Of a DNA stretch of 64,000 nucleotides, positions 11,596 to 25,250 are shown one piece after another. Source of the DNA: Apostichopus japonicus (lineage: Eukaryota; Echinodermata; Holothuroidea; Aspidochirotida; Stichopodidae); NCBI RefSeq assembly GCF_037975245.1, contig NC_092571.1, positions 5,850,001 through 5,914,000 of the forward strand, given 5' to 3'. The position numbers were made by a program, and so were the translations under genes. The notes under the pieces were generated by a model. It had not been told where the DNA came from. It did not search any database and saw only the letters and a program-made list of their open reading frames with translations. Within the stretch, counting starts at the first letter, position 1. The number at the start of each line of letters is the position of its first letter.

Positions 11596-14002
11596 ACCGA
11601 ACAATCGATTGATCGGTACCGAACATTCGATTGATCGGTACCGCACATTCGATTGATCGGTACCGCACATTCGATTGATCGGTACCGCACATTCGATTGA
11701 TCGGTACCGCACATTCGATTGTTCGGTACCGCACATTCGATTGATCGGTATCGAACATTCGATTGATCGGTACCGCACATTCGATTGTTCGGTACCGCAC
11801 ATTCGATTGATCGGTACCGCACATTCGATTGATCGGTACCGAACATTCGATTGATCAACACCGCACATTCGATTGATCGGTACCGCACATTCGATTGATC
11901 GGTACCGCACATTCGATTGTTCGGTACCGCACATTCGATTGTTCGGTACCGCACATTTGATTGATCGGTATCGAACATTCGATTGATCGGTACCGCACAT
12001 TCGATTGATCGGTACCGCACATTCGATATATCGGTACCGAACATTCGATTGATCGGTACCGCACATTGGATTGATCGGTATCGCACATTCGATTCATCGG
12101 TACCGCACATATGATTGATCGGTACCGAACATTCGATTGATCGGTACCGCACATTCGATTGATCGGTACCGCACATTCGATTGATCGGTACCGAACATTC
12201 GATTGATCGGTAACGCACATTCGATTGATCGGTACCGCACATTCGATTGATCGGTACCGAACATTCGATTGATCGGTACCGAACAATCGATTGATCGGTA
12301 CCGAACATTCGATTGATCAATTCCGCACATTCGATTGATCGGTAACGAACATTCGATTGATCGGTACCGCACATTCGATTGATCGGTAACGAACATTCGA
12401 TTGATCGGTACCGCACATTCGATTGATCTTTACCGAACATTCGATTGATCAATACCGCACATTCGATTGATCGGTACCGCACATTCGATTGATCGGTACC
12501 GAACATTCGATTGATCGGTACCGCACATTCGATTGATCGGTACCGCACATTCGATTGATCGGTACCGCACATTCGATTGATCGGTACCGCACATTCGATT
12601 GATCGGTACCGCACATTCGATTGATCGGTACCGCACATTCGATTGATCGGTACCGCACATTCGATTGATCGGTACCGAACATTCGATTGATCGGTACCGC
12701 ACAATCGATTGATCGGTACCAAACATTCGATTAATCGGTACCGAACATTCGATTGATCAATACCGCACATTCGATTGATCGGTAACGAACATTCGATTGA
12801 TCGGTACCGCACATTCGATTGATCGGTAACGAAGATTCGATTGGTCGGTACCGCACATTCGATTCATCGGTACCGCACATTCGATTGATCGGTACCGCAC
12901 ATTCGATTGTTCGGTACCGCACATTCGATTGATCGGTATCGAACATTCGATTGATCGGTACTGCACATTCGATTTTTCGGTACAGCACATTCGATTGATC
13001 GGTACCGCACAATCGATTGATCGGTACCGAACATTCGATTGATCAATACCGCACATTCGATTGATCGGTACCGCACAATCGATTGATCGGTACCGAACAT
13101 TCGATTGATCGGTAACGAACATTCGATTGATCGGTACCGCACATTCGATTGATCGGTACCGCACATGCGATTGATCGGTACCGAACATTCGATTGATCAA
13201 TACCGCACATTCGATTGATCGGTACCGCACATGCGATTGATCGGTACCGAACATTCGATTGATCAATACCGCACATTCGATTGATCGGTACCGCACATTC
13301 GATTGTTCGGTACCGCACATTCGATTGTTCGGTACCGCACATTCGATTGATCGGTATCGAACATTCGATTGATCGGTACCGCACATTCGATTGATCGGTA
13401 CCGCACTTTCGATTGTTCGGTACCCAATATTCGATTGATCATTACCGCACATTCGATTGATCGGTACCGCACATTCGATTGATCGGTACCGAACATTCGA
13501 TTGATCGGTACCGCACATTCGATTGATCGGTACCGAACATTCGATTGATCGGTACCGCACATTCGATTGATCGGTATCGAACATTCGTTTGATCAATACC
13601 GCACATTCGATTGATCGGTACCGCACATTCGATTGATCGGTACCGAACATTCGATTTATCGGTACCGCACATTCGATTGATCGGTACGGTACCGAACATT
13701 CGATTGTTCGGTATCGCCCTTAGTTGATCGGTATCGAACATTCGATTGATCGCTACCGCACATTCGATTCATCGGTACCGCACATTCGATTCATCGGTAC
13801 CGCACATTCGATTGATCGGTACCGCACATTTGATTGTTCGGTACCGCACATTCGATTGTTCGGTACCGCACATTCGATTGATCGGTATCGAACATTCGAT
13901 TGTTCGGTACCGCACATTCGATTGATCGGTATCGAACATTCGATTGATCGGTACCGCACATTCGATTGATCGGTACCGCACATTCGATATATCGGTACCG
14001 AA
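11592..14002 (+). repeat. 2,411-bp segment, copy 2 (2,621-bp spacing)
   Basis: Second copy of the segment at 8,971-11,381. The correspondence holds from the GGTACCGAACAATCG junction at 11,592 to the GATATATCGGTACCGAACA at about 14,002, including the 28-bp GGTACGGTACC monomer near 13,685 and CGCCCTTAG near 13,716. Like copy 1 it is followed at once by an inverted block, but that block is larger and begins one dyad later (CATTCGAATG at 14,003-14,012). Its final 640 bp or so are also the start of the 2,674-bp unit, so neighbouring duplications share sequence. Confidence 0.86.
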
Positions 14003-16039
14003 CATTCGAATGTGCGGTTCCGATCAATCGAATGTTCGTTACCGATCAATCGAATGTGCGGTACCGATCAATCGAATGTTCGTTACCGATCAATCGAATG
14101 TGCGGTATTGATCAATCGAATGTTCGGTACCGATCAATCGAATGTTCGGTACCGATCAATCGATTGTGCGGTACCGATCAATCGAATGTTCGGTACCGAT
14201 CAATCGAATGTGCGGTACCGATCAATCGAATGTGCGTTACCGATCAATCGAATGTGCGTTACCGATCAATCGAATGTGCGGTACCGATCAATCGAATGTG
14301 TTGTACCGATCAATCGAATGTGCGGTACCGATCAATCGAATGTGCGGTACCGATCAATCGAATGTGCGGTACCGATCAACTAATGTGCGATACCGAACAA
14401 TCGAATGTGCGGTACCGATCAATCAAATGTTCGATACCGATCAATCGAATGTGCGGTACCGAACAATCGAATGTGCGGTACCGAACAATCGAATGTGCGA
14501 TACCGAACAATCGAATGTGCGGTACCGATCAATCGAATGTGCGGTACCGATCAATCGAATGTGCGGTACCGATCAATCGAATGTGCGGTACCGATCAATC
14601 GAATGTGCGGTACCGATCAATCGAATGTGCGGTACCGATCAATCGAATGTTCGGTACCGATCAATCGAATGTGCGTTACCGATCAATCGAATGTTCGGTA
14701 CCGATCAATCGAATGTGCGGTACCGATCAATCGAATGTGCGTTACCGATCAATCGAATGTTCGGTACCGATCAATCGAATGTGCGGTACCGATCAATCGA
14801 ATGTGCGGTACCGAACATTCGATTGATCAATACCGCACATTCGATTGATCGGTACCGCACATTCGATTGATCGGTACCGCACATTCGATTGATCGGTAAC
14901 GAACATTCGATTGATCGGTACCGCACATTCGATTGATCGGTACCGAACATTCGATTGATCAATACCGCACATTCGATTGATCGGTACCGCACATTCGATT
15001 GATCGGTACCGAACAATCGATTGATCGGTACCGCACATTCGATTGATCGCTACCGCACATTCGATTCATCGGTACCGCACATTCGATTGATCGGTACCGC
15101 ACATTCGATTGATCGGTATCGCACATTTGATTGTTCGGTACCGCACATTCGATTGTTCGGTACCGAACATTCGATTGATCGGTAACGCACATTCGATTGA
15201 TAGGTACCGATCATTCGATTGATCGGTACCGAACATTCGATTGATCGGTACCGAACATTCGATTGATCGGTACCGATCATTCGATTGATCGGTACCGAAC
15301 ATTCGATTGATCAATACCGCACATTCGATTGATCGGTACCGCACATTCGATTGATCGGTACCGAACATTCGATTGATCGGTACCGCACATTCGATTGATC
15401 GGTACCGCACATTCGATTGATCGGTAACGCACATTCGATTGATCGGTACCGATCATTCGATTCATCGGTACCGAACATTCGATTGATCGGTACCGCACAT
15501 TCGATTGATCGGTACCAAACATTCGATTGATCGGTACCGCACATTCGATTGATCAATACCGCACATTCGATTGATCGGTAACGAACATTCGATTGATCGG
15601 TACCGCACATTCGATTGATCGGTAACGAACATTCGATTGATCGGTACCGCACATTCGATTGATCGGTACCGCACATTCGATTGATCGTTACGGTAACGAA
15701 CATTCGATTGATCGGTACCGCACATTCGATTGATCGGTACCGCACATTCGATTGATCGGTACGGTACCGAACATTCGATTGTTCGGTACCGCAAATTCGA
15801 TTGATCGGTATCGCACATTCGATTGTTCGGTACCGCACATTCGATTGATCGGTATCGAACATTCGATTGATCGGTACCGCACATGCGATTGATCGGTACC
15901 GCACATTCGATTGATCGGTACCGAACATTCGATTGATCAATACCGCACATTCGATTGATCGGTACCGCACATTCGATTGATCGGTACCGAACAATCGATT
16001 GATCAATACCGCACATTCGATTGATCGGTACCGCACATT
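13366..16039 (+). repeat. 2,674-bp higher-order unit, copy 1
   Basis: This unit recurs in tandem at a 2,674-bp spacing; the match covers 13,366-16,077 against 16,040-18,751. It includes direct-orientation monomers, one inverted block (14,008-14,809) and then direct monomers again, so the inverted block was present before the duplication. Further landmarks are the GATCATTCG monomers near 15,211 and 15,278, the GATCGTTACGGTAACG monomer near 15,692, the GGTACGGTACC monomer near 15,762 and a CGCAAATTCG monomer near 15,791. 2,674 is 121 monomers plus 12 bp, reflecting the long and short monomers inside. Confidence 0.88.
14008..14809 (-). repeat. Inverted monomer block 2 (about 802 bp)
   Basis: Top-strand monomers switch to GATCAATCGAATGTGCGG reading at the palindrome CATTCGAATG (14,003-14,012) and switch back at the GGTACC at 14,807-14,812. 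The left junction uses TCGA, which both orientations of the monomer contain; the right uses GGTACC. About 36 monomers are inverted. Inside, 14,290-14,462 is the reverse complement of roughly 21,611-21,785. The two share, in reverse order, a GTTGTACC monomer, the one-base-short GATCAACTAATG monomer and an AATCAAATGTTCGATACC monomer. The flanks of that match diverge, so only about 170 bp is shared there. Confidence 0.94.
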
Positions 16040-18751
16040 CGATTAATCGGTACCGCACATTCGATTGATCGGTACCGCACTTTCGATTGTTCGGTACCCA
16101 ATATTCGATTGATCATTACCGCACATTCGATTGATCGGTACCGCACATTCGATTGATCGGTACCGAACATTCGATTGATCGGTACCGCACATTCGATTGA
16201 TCGGTACCGAACATTCGATTGATCGGTACCGCACATTCGATTGATCGGTATCGAACATTCGTTTGATCAATACCGCACATTCGATTGATCGGTACCGCAC
16301 ATTCGATTGATCGGTACCGAACATTCGATTTATCGGTACCGCACATTCGATTGATCGGTACGGTACCGAACATTCGATTGTTCGGTATCGCCCTTAGTTG
16401 ATCGGTATCGAACATTCGATTGATCGCTACCGCACATTCGATTCATCGGTACCGCACATTCGATTCATCGGTACCGCACATTCGATTGATCGGTACCGCA
16501 CATTTGATTGTTCGGTACCGCACATTCGATTGTTCGGTACCGCACATTCGATTGATCGGTATCGAACATTCGATTGTTCGGTACCGCACATTCGATTGAT
16601 CGGTATCGAACATTCGATTGATCGGTACCGCACATTCGATTGATCGGTACCGCACATTCGATATATCGGTACCGAACATTCGAATGTGCGGTTCCGATCA
16701 ATCGAATGTTCGTTACCGATCAATCGAATGTGCGGTACCGATCAATCGAATGTTCGTTACCGATCAATCGAATGTGCGGTATTGATCAATCGAATGTTCG
16801 GTACCGATCAATCGAATGTTCGGTACCGATCAATCGATTGTGCGGTACCGATCAATCGAATGTTCGGTACCGATCAATCGAATGTGCGGTACCGATCAAT
16901 CGAATGTGCGTTACCGATCAATCGAATGTGCGTTACCGATCAATCGAATGTGCGGTACCGATCAATCGAATGTGTTGTACCGATCAATCGAATGTGCGGT
17001 ACCGATCAATCGAATGTGCGGTACCGATCAATCGAATGTGCGGTACCGATCAACTAATGTGCGATACCGAACAATCGAATGTGCGGTACCGATCAATCAA
17101 ATGTTCGATACCGATCAATCGAATGTGCGGTACCGAACAATCGAATGTGCGGTACCGAACAATCGAATGTGCGATACCGAACAATCGAATGTGCGGTACC
17201 GATCAATCGAATGTGCGGTACCGATCAATCGAATGTGCGGTACCGATCAATCGAATGTGCGGTACCGATCAATCGAATGTGCGGTACCGATCAATCGAAT
17301 GTGCGGTACCGATCAATCGAATGTTCGGTACCGATCAATCGAATGTGCGTTACCGATCAATCGAATGTTCGGTACCGATCAATCGAATGTGCGGTACCGA
17401 TCAATCGAATGTGCGTTACCGATCAATCGAATGTTCGGTACCGATCAATCGAATGTGCGGTACCGATCAATCGAATGTGCGGTACCGAACATTCGATTGA
17501 TCAATACCGCACATTCGATTGATCGGTACCGCACATTCGATTGATCGGTACCGCACATTCGATTGATCGGTAACGAACATTCGATTGATCGGTACCGCAC
17601 ATTCGATTGATCGGTACCGAACATTCGATTGATCAATACCGCACATTCGATTGATCGGTACCGCACATTCGATTGATCGGTACCGAACAATCGATTGATC
17701 GGTACCGCACATTCGATTGATCGCTACCGCACATTCGATTCATCGGTACCGCACATTCGATTGATCGGTACCGCACATTCGATTGATCGGTATCGCACAT
17801 TTGATTGTTCGGTACCGCACATTCGATTGTTCGGTACCGAACATTCGATTGATCGGTAACGCACATTCGATTGATAGGTACCGATCATTCGATTGATCGG
17901 TACCGAACATTCGATTGATCGGTACCGAACATTCGATTGATCGGTACCGATCATTCGATTGATCGGTACCGAACATTCGATTGATCAATACCGCACATTC
18001 GATTGATCGGTACCGCACATTCGATTGATCGGTACCGAACATTCGATTGATCGGTACCGCACATTCGATTGATCGGTACCGCACATTCGATTGATCGGTA
18101 ACGCACATTCGATTGATCGGTACCGATCATTCGATTCATCGGTACCGAACATTCGATTGATCGGTACCGCACATTCGATTGATCGGTACCAAACATTCGA
18201 TTGATCGGTACCGCACATTCGATTGATCAATACCGCACATTCGATTGATCGGTAACGAACATTCGATTGATCGGTACCGCACATTCGATTGATCGGTAAC
18301 GAACATTCGATTGATCGGTACCGCACATTCGATTGATCGGTACCGCACATTCGATTGATCGTTACGGTAACGAACATTCGATTGATCGGTACCGCACATT
18401 CGATTGATCGGTACCGCACATTCGATTGATCGGTACGGTACCGAACATTCGATTGTTCGGTACCGCAAATTCGATTGATCGGTATCGCACATTCGATTGT
18501 TCGGTACCGCACATTCGATTGATCGGTATCGAACATTCGATTGATCGGTACCGCACATGCGATTGATCGGTACCGCACATTCGATTGATCGGTACCGAAC
18601 ATTCGATTGATCAATACCGCACATTCGATTGATCGGTACCGCACATTCGATTGATCGGTACCGAACAATCGATTGATCAATACCGCACATTCGATTGATC
18701 GGTACCGCACATTCGATTAATCGGTACCGCACATTCGATTGATCGGTACCG
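16040..18751 (+). repeat. 2,674-bp higher-order unit, copy 2
   Basis: Second tandem copy of the unit at 13,366, matching for about 2,712 bp and therefore about 38 bp into what would be a third copy. It ends near 18,751, where CGAACATT replaces the CGCACTTT expected from copy 1. It carries the same inverted block (16,682-17,483), the GATCATTCG monomers near 17,885 and 17,952 and the GGTACGGTACC monomer near 18,436. No differences were noticed in the stretches compared. Confidence 0.88.
16682..17483 (-). repeat. Inverted monomer block 3 (copy of block 2)
   Basis: This is block 2 displaced by 2,674 bp. It starts at the CATTCGAATG palindrome at 16,677-16,686 and ends at the GGTACC at 17,481-17,486. 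The order of variant monomers is the same as in block 2. It is therefore not an independent inversion but was copied with its surroundings. Confidence 0.94.
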
Positions 18752-19330
18752 AACATTCGATTGATCAATACCGCACATTCGATTGATCGGTACCGCACAA
18801 TCGATTGATCGGTACCGCACATTCGATTGATCGGTACCGCACAATCGATTGATCGGTACCGAACATTCGATTGATCAATACCGCACATTCGATTGATCGG
18901 TACCGCACATTCGATTGTTCGGTACCGCACATTCGATTGATCGGTACCGAACATTCGATTGATCAATACCGCACATTCGATTGATCGGTACCGCACAATC
19001 GATTGATCGGTACCGCACATTCGATTGATCGGTACCGCACAATCGATTGATCGGTACCGAACATTCGATTGATCAATACCGCACATTCGATTGATCGGTA
19101 CCGCACATTCGATTGATCGGTACCGAACATTCGATTGATCGGTACCGCACATTCGATTGATCGGTACCGCACATTCGATTGATCGGTACCGCACATTCGA
19201 TTGATCGGTACCGAACATTCGATTGATCAATACCGCACATTCGATTGATCGGTACCGCACATTCGATTGATCGGTACCGAACATTCGATTGATCGGTACC
19301 GCACATTCGATTGATCGGTACCGCACATTC
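18752..19330 (+). repeat. Segment with 198-bp (nine-monomer) period
   Basis: Here a nine-monomer cassette repeats. The CAATCG monomer at 18,798 recurs 198 bp later at 18,996, each time followed by a direct monomer, a second CAATCG monomer, a GGTACCGAAC monomer and a TCAATACC monomer. At least two copies are complete and partly overlap the flanks. The remainder, to 19,330, is ordinary monomers. No gene or other element is visible. Confidence 0.8.
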
Positions 19331-21100
19331 GATTGATCGGTACGGTACCGAACATTCGATTGTTCGGTATCGCACATTAGTTGATCGGTACCGCACATTC
19401 GATTGATCGCTAGCGCACATTCGATTCATCGGTACCGCACATTCGATTGATCGGTTCCGCACATTCGATTGATCGGTACCGCACATTCGATTGATCGGTA
19501 CCGCACAATCGATTGATCGGTACCGCACATTCGATTCATCGGTACCGCACATTCGATTGATCGGTAACGCACATTCGATTGATCGGTACCGATCATTCGA
19601 TTGATCGGTACCGAACATTCGATTGATCGGTACCGAACATTCGATTGATCGGTACCGATCATTCGATTGATCGGTACCGAACATTCGATTGATCAATACC
19701 GCACATTCGATTGATCGGTACCGAACAATCGATTGATCGGTACCGCACATTCGATTGATCGGTACCGCACATTCGATTGATCGGTACCGCACATTCGATT
19801 GATCGGTACCGCACATTCGATTGATCGGTATCGCACATTTGATTGTTCGGTACCGCACATTCGATTGTTCGGTACCGAACATTCGATTGATCGGTAACGC
19901 ACATTCGATTGATCGGTACCGATCATTCGATTGATCGGTACCGAACATTCGATTGATCGGTACCGAACATTCGATTGATCGGTACCGATCATTCGATTGA
20001 TCGGTACCGAACATTCGATTGATCAATACCGCACATTCGATTGATCGGTACCGCACATTCGATTGATCGGTACCGAACATTCGATTGATCGGTAACGAAC
20101 ATTCGATTGATCAATACCGCACATTCGATTGATCGGTAACGAACATTCGATTGATCGGTACCGCACATTCGATTGATCGGTACCGCACATTCGATTGATC
20201 GGTACCGCACATTCGATTGATCGGTACCGCACATTCGATTGATCGGTACCGAACATTCGATTGATCGCTACCGCACAATCGATTGATCGGTACCGAACAC
20301 TCGATTGATCGGTAGCGAACATTCGATTGATCAATACCGCATTTTCGATTGATCGGTAACGAACATTCGATTGATCGGTACCGCACATTCGATTGATCGG
20401 TAACGAACATTCGATTGATCGGTACCGCACATTCGATTAATCGGTACCGAACATTCGATTGATCAATACCGCACATTCGATTGATCGGTACCGCACATTC
20501 GATTGATCGGTACCGAACAATCGATTGATCGGTACCGCACATTCGATTGATCGGTACCGCACATTCGATTCATCGGTACCGCACATTCGATTGATCGGTA
20601 CCGCACATTCGATTGATCGGTATCGCACATTCGATTGTTCGGTACCGCACATTCGATTGTTCGGTACCGAACATTCGATTGATCGGTAACGCACATTCGA
20701 TTGATCGGTACCGATCATTCGATTGATCGGTACCGAACATTCGATTGATCGGTACCGAACATTCGATTGATCCATACCGATCATTCGATTGATCGGTACC
20801 GAACATTCGATTGATCAATACCGCACATTCGATTGATCGGTACCGAACATTCGATTGATCGGTACCGCACATTCGATTGATCGGTACCGCACATTCGATT
20901 GATCGGTATCGCACATTTGATTGTTCGGTACCGCACATTCGATTGTTCGGTACCGAACATTCGATTGATCGGTAACGCACATTCGATTGATCGGTACCGA
21001 TCATTCGATTGATCGGTACCGAACATTCGATTGATCGGTACCGAACATTCGATTGATCGGTACCGATCATTCGATTGATCGGTACCGACATTCGATTGAT
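19331..21100 (+). repeat. GATCATTCG cassette cluster
   Basis: A cassette of about 110 bp is marked by two GGTACCGATCATTCG monomers separated by two CGAACATT monomers and closed by a TCAATACC monomer. Its first marker occurs at 19,591, 19,921, 20,713 and 20,999, spacings of 330, 792 and 286 bp, all exact multiples of 22. Further cassettes lie outside this cluster near 15,210, 17,885, 25,150, 31,705, 37,800, 38,270 and 39,530. The segment opens with a 28-bp GGTACGGTACC monomer near 19,343 and the short CATTAGTTG monomer near 19,376. Whole-monomer spacings mean the copies differ only by in-register gain or loss. Confidence 0.85.
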
Positions 21101-22600
21101 CGGTACCGCACATTCGATTGATCGGTACCGCACATTCGATTGATCGCTACGGTACCGCACATTCGATTGTTCGGTATCGCACATTAGTTGATCGATACCG
21201 CACATTCGATTGTTCGGTACCGCACATTCGATTGTTCGGTACCGCACATTCGATTGATCGGTATCGAACATTCGATTGATCGGTACCGCACATTCGATTG
21301 ATCGGTACCGCACATTCGATTGTTCGGTACCGCACATTCGATTGATCGGTACCGCACATTCGATTGATCGGTATCGCACATTCGATTAATCGGTACCGCA
21401 CATTCGATTGATCGGTACCGCACATTCGATTGATCGGTACCGCACATTCGATTGATCGGTACCGCACATTCGATTGATCGGTACCGAACATTCGATTGAT
21501 CGGTAACGCACATTCGATTGATCGGTACCGCACATTCGATTGATCGGTACCGAACATTCGATTGATCGGTAACGCACATTCGATTGATCGGTACCGCACA
21601 TTCGATTGATCGGTACCGCACATTCGATTGATCGGTATCGAACATTTGATTGATCGGTACCGCACATTCGATTGTTCGGTATCGCACATTAGTTGATCGG
21701 TACCGCACATTCGATTGATCGGTACCGCACATTCGATTGATCGGTACCGCACATTCGATTGATCGGTACAACACATTCGATTGATCGGTACCGAACAATC
21801 GATTGATCAATACCGCACATTCGATTGATCGGTACCGCACATTCGATTGATCGGTACCGAACAATCGATTGATCGGTACCGCACATTCGATTGATCGGTA
21901 CCGCACATTCGATTGTTCGGTACCGCACATTCGATTGATCGGTACCGAACTTTCGATTGTTCGGTACCGCACATTCGATTGTTCGGTACCGCACATTCGA
22001 TTGATCGGTATCGAACATTCGATTGATCGGTACCGCACATTCGATTGTTCGGTACCGCACATTCGATTAATCAGTACCGCACATTCGATTGATCGGTACC
22101 GAACATTCGATTGATCAATACCGCACATTCGATTGATCGGTACCGCACAATCGATTGATCGGTACCGAACATTCGATTGATCAATACCGCACATTCGATT
22201 GATCGATACCGCACATTCGATTGTTCGGTACCGCACATTCGATTGTTCGGTACCGCACATTCGATTGATCGGTATCGAACATTCGATTGATCGGTACCGC
22301 ACATTCGATTGATCGGTACCGAACATTCGATTGATCGGTACCGCACATTCGATTGATCGGTACCGCACATTCGATTGATCGGTACCGCACATTCGATTGA
22401 TCGGTACCGAACATTCGATTGATCAATACCGCACATTCGATTGATCGGTACCGCACATTCGATTGATCGGTACCGAACATTCGATTGATCGGTACCGAAC
22501 ATTCGATTGATCGGTACCGCACAATCGATTGATCGGTACCGAACATTCGATTGATCGGTACCGAACATTCGATTGATCAATACCGCACATTCGATTGATC
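21101..22600 (+). repeat. Array segment holding the direct counterpart of the inverted blocks
   Basis: Two short CATTAGTTG monomers lie near 21,183 and 21,688. Around the second, 21,611-21,785 is the direct-orientation counterpart of part of inverted blocks 2 and 3. From about 21,810 to 22,150 is a cassette with several GATTGTTCGG monomers and a GGTACCGAACTTTCG monomer. Related cassettes are near 28,400-28,760, 30,620-30,970 and 36,580-36,940. Otherwise the segment is ordinary direct monomers. Confidence 0.8.
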
Positions 22601-25250
22601 GGTACCGCACATTCGATTGATCGGTACCGCACATTCGATTGATCGGTAACGAACATTCGATTGATCGGTACCGCACATTCGATTGATCGGTACCGATCAT
22701 TCGATTGATCAATACCGCACATTCGATTGATCGGTACCGCACATTCGATTGATCGGTACCGAACAATCGATTGATCGGTACCGCACATTCGATTGATCGG
22801 TACCGCACATTCGATTGATCGGTACCGCACATTCGATTGATCGGTATCGCACATTCGATTGATCGGTACCGCACATTGGATTGATCGGTACCGCACATTC
22901 GATTGATCGGTACCGAACATTCGATTGATCAATACCGCACATTCGATTGATCGGTACCGCACATTCGATTGATCGGTACCGAACATTCGATTGATCGGTA
23001 CCGCACATTCGATTGATCGGTACCGCACATTCGATTGATCGGTACGGTACCGAACATTCGATTGTTCGGTATCGCACATTACTTGATCGGTACCGCACAT
23101 TCGATTGATCGCTACCGCACATTCGATTCATCGGTACCGCACATTCGATTGATCGGTTCCGCACATTCGATTGATCGGTACCGAACATTCGATTGATCGG
23201 TACCGCACAATCGATTGATCGGTACCGAACATTCGATTGATCGGTACCGAACATTCGATTGATCAATACCGCACATTCGATTGATCGGTACCGCACATTC
23301 GATTGATCGGTACCGCACATTCGATTGATCGGTAACGAACATTCGATTGATCGGTACCGCACATTCGATTGATCGGTACCGCACATTCGATTGATCAATA
23401 CCGCACATTCGATTGATCGGTACCGCACATTCGATTGATCGGTAGCGAACAATCGATTGATCGGTACCGCACATTCGATTGATCGGTACCGCACATTCGA
23501 TTGATCGGTACCGCACATTCGATTGATCGGTATCGCACATTTGATTGTTCGGTACCGCACATTCGATTGTTCGGTACCGAACATTCGATTGATCGGTAAC
23601 GCACATTCGATTGTTCGGGACCGCACATTCGATTGTTCGGTACCGCACATTCGATTGATCGGTATCGAACATTCGATTGATCGGTACCGCACATTCGATT
23701 GATCGGTACCGAACATTCGATTGATCGGTACCGCACATTCGATTGATCGGTACCGCACATTCGATTGATCGGTACCGCACATTCGATTGATCGGTACCGA
23801 ACATTCGATTGATCAATACCGCACATTCGATTGATCGGTACCGCACATTCGATTGATCGGTACCGAACATTCGATTGATCGGTACCGCACATTCGATTGA
23901 TCGGTACCGCACATTCGATTGATCGGTACGGTACCGAACATTCGATTGTTCGGTATCGCACATTAGTTGATCGGTACCGCACATTCGATTGATCGCTACC
24001 GCACATTCGATTCATCGGTACCGCACATTCGATTGATCGGTTCCGCACATTCGATTGATCGGTACCGAACATTCGATTGATCGGTACCGCAATATCGATT
24101 GATCGGTACCGAACATTCGATTGATCGGTACCGAACATTCGATTGATCAATACCGCACATTCGATTGATCGGTACCGCACATTCGATTGATCGGTACCGC
24201 ACATTCGATTGATCGGTAACGAACATTCGATTGATCGGTACCGCACATTCGATTGATCGGTACCGATCATTCGATTGATCAATACCGCACATTCGATTGA
24301 TCGGTACCGCACATTCGATTGATCGGTACCGAACAATCGATTGATCGGTACCGCACATTCGATTGATCGGTACCGCACATTCGATTGATCGGTACCGCAC
24401 ATTCGATTGATCGGTATCGCACATTCGATTGATCGGTACCGCACATTGGATTGATCGGTACCGCACATTCGATTGATCGGTACCGAACATTCGATTGATC
24501 AATACCGCACATTCGATTGATCGGTACCGCACATTCGATTGATCGGTACCGAACATTCGATTGATCGGTACGGTACCGAACATTCGATTGTTCGGTATCG
24601 CACATTACTTGATCGGTACCGCACATTCGATTGATCGCTACCGCACATTCGATTCATCGGTACCGCACATTCGATTGATCGGTTCCGCACATTCGATTGA
24701 TCGGTACCGAACATTCGATTGATCGGTACCGCACAATCGATTGATCGGTACCGAACATTCGATTGATCGGTACCGAACATTCGATTGATCAATACCGCAC
24801 ATTCGATTGATCGGTACCGCACATTCGATTGATCGGTACCGCACATTCGATTGATCGGTAACGAACATTCGATTGATCGGTACCGCACATTCGATTGATC
24901 GGTACCGCACATTCGATTGATCAATACCGCACATTCGATTGATCGGTACCGCACATTCGATTGATCGGTAGCGAACAATCGATTGATCGGTACCGCACAT
25001 TCGATTGATCGGTACCGCACATTCGATTGATCGGTACCGCACATTCGATTGATCGGTATCGCACATTTGATTGTTCGGTACCGCACATTCGATTGTTCGG
25101 TACCGAACATTCGATTGATCGGTAACGCACATTCGATTGATCGGTACCGATCATTCGATTGATCGGTACCGAACATTCGATTGATCGGTACCGAACATTC
25201 GATTGATCGGTACCGATCATTCGATTGATCGGTACCGAACATTCGATTGA
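22601..25250 (+). repeat. Cassette marked GATCGCTACC / GATCGGTTCC, three local copies
   Basis: A cassette of about 400 bp starts with GATCGGTACGGTACC and the GGTATCGCACATTA(G/C)TTG monomer. It continues with a GATCGCTACC monomer, a GATTCATCGG monomer and a GATCGGTTCC monomer. Copies start near 23,042, 23,927 and 24,568. Copies with the same marker order occur near 29,130, 37,285 and 42,330, and weaker ones near 31,105 and 38,920. Two of the local copies read CATTACTTG where the others read CATTAGTTG, which separates sub-lineages. The GGTAGCGAAC monomer near 23,441 recurs near 24,968. Confidence 0.82.

Noticed and set aside
14008-14809. Inverted block as an inserted transposon with terminal inverted repeats
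   Set aside because: The block consists of the same 22-bp monomers in reverse, with no element ends, target-site duplication or coding sequence.
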